Source: Prevotella sp.
GTDB taxonomy: Bacteria; Bacteroidota; Bacteroidia; Bacteroidales; Bacteroidaceae
Reading direction: 5' to 3'
Assembly: GCA_020026195.1 (NCBI GenBank)
Contig: JAHHQW010000054.1
Span: 1 to 15,042 of the forward strand
DNA: 15,042 bases
The position numbers and the translations under genes were made by a program. Shown piece by piece: positions 14,967 through 15,042 of this stretch. Below the pieces are notes generated by a model. That model was not told where the DNA came from. It made no database searches and saw nothing but the letters and a program-made list of their open reading frames with translations. How positions within the stretch are numbered: position 1 is the first letter of the stretch; every line of letters starts with the position of its first letter.

Positions 14967-15042
14967 CTATTTTACCTGGCTTATTACGTAGTCGTCCCTT
15001 AAAAAGCCCATTTTTGCGAGATATTCTTCAAGCACAGTATCT
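14967..15042 (-). CDS. C-terminal end of an unidentified protein (partial)
   Basis: On the minus strand an open frame enters from the right edge and ends with TAG at 14969-14967. The last 24 codons encode a polar sequence that includes LEEYLAKMGFLRDDYVISQV just before the final Lys. It looks like an ordinary helical C-terminus of a cytoplasmic protein, but it is too short to identify. The gene converges on the lipoprotein gene, and the bidirectional terminator between them supports a real minus-strand unit here. Confidence 0.55.
   Translation of the reverse strand, partial: DTVLEEYLAKMGFLRDDYVISQVK

Noticed and set aside
14914..14991. A 25-codon + strand frame starting at ATG 14914
   Set aside because: It overlaps the end of the minus-strand gene, has no promoter and is too short to support.

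Overview
The window looks like ordinary chromosomal DNA of a Bacteroidota species, probably order Bacteroidales and close to Prevotellaceae. The reasons are these: four strand-appropriate promoters fit the Bacteroidota form (TTTG or TTG, about 19-21 bp, then TAnnTTTG); start codons lack Shine-Dalgarno sequences; and several proteins are Bacteroidota-type variants (M49 peptidase with HECLGH, RpiB with CGSGEGIGM, transketolase with SDGGVQEE, a transglutaminase-like lipoprotein). The genus is an inference. I see no insertion sequence, integrase, CRISPR array, phage gene or rRNA.

Left part (1-1490). The end of an unidentified + strand gene is followed, on the minus strand, by a tRNA-Arg(TCT) with its own promoter and terminator. 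A 420-bp stretch without an evident gene (392-814) holds a possible small transcript: a TAnnTTTG element, no ATG, and a 12-bp terminator hairpin. Part of it resembles the 3' end of the neighbouring outer-membrane protein gene. That gene, a small beta-barrel protein with a signal peptide, follows with terminators on both sides.

Middle minus-strand block (1515-7360). Two transcription units are apparent. purA (adenylosuccinate synthase) then hisS (histidyl-tRNA synthetase) share a promoter in front of purA. Upstream lies a tight three-gene unit: an AraC-type DNA-binding protein, an M49 dipeptidyl-peptidase III-like zinc peptidase, and an AlkD/HEAT-like protein. The AraC-type gene and recQ start from a divergent promoter region (7361-7488).

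Right + strand block (7489-14729). recQ has its own promoter with a very short leader. Then come transketolase (with a clear promoter), rpiB and an 884-residue lipoprotein. Transketolase and RpiB both act in the non-oxidative pentose phosphate pathway. Strong terminator-like hairpins lie between transketolase and rpiB and between rpiB and the lipoprotein gene, yet each downstream gene starts within about 16-22 bp of the T-tract and no promoter is visible. This suggests partial read-through. The transketolase and lipoprotein genes share a narrow codon choice (GCA, ACA, GTA, CTC), which suggests high expression. A bidirectional terminator then separates this block from the end of an unidentified minus-strand gene at the right edge.

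I found no clear new multi-gene defence or mobile system. The points most worth checking are the candidate small RNA/gene remnant at 492-685, the terminator-punctuated tkt-rpiB-lipoprotein array, the lipoprotein's cysteine-less thioredoxin-like C-terminus and unusual triad, and the apparent loss of catalytic residues in the AlkD-like protein.
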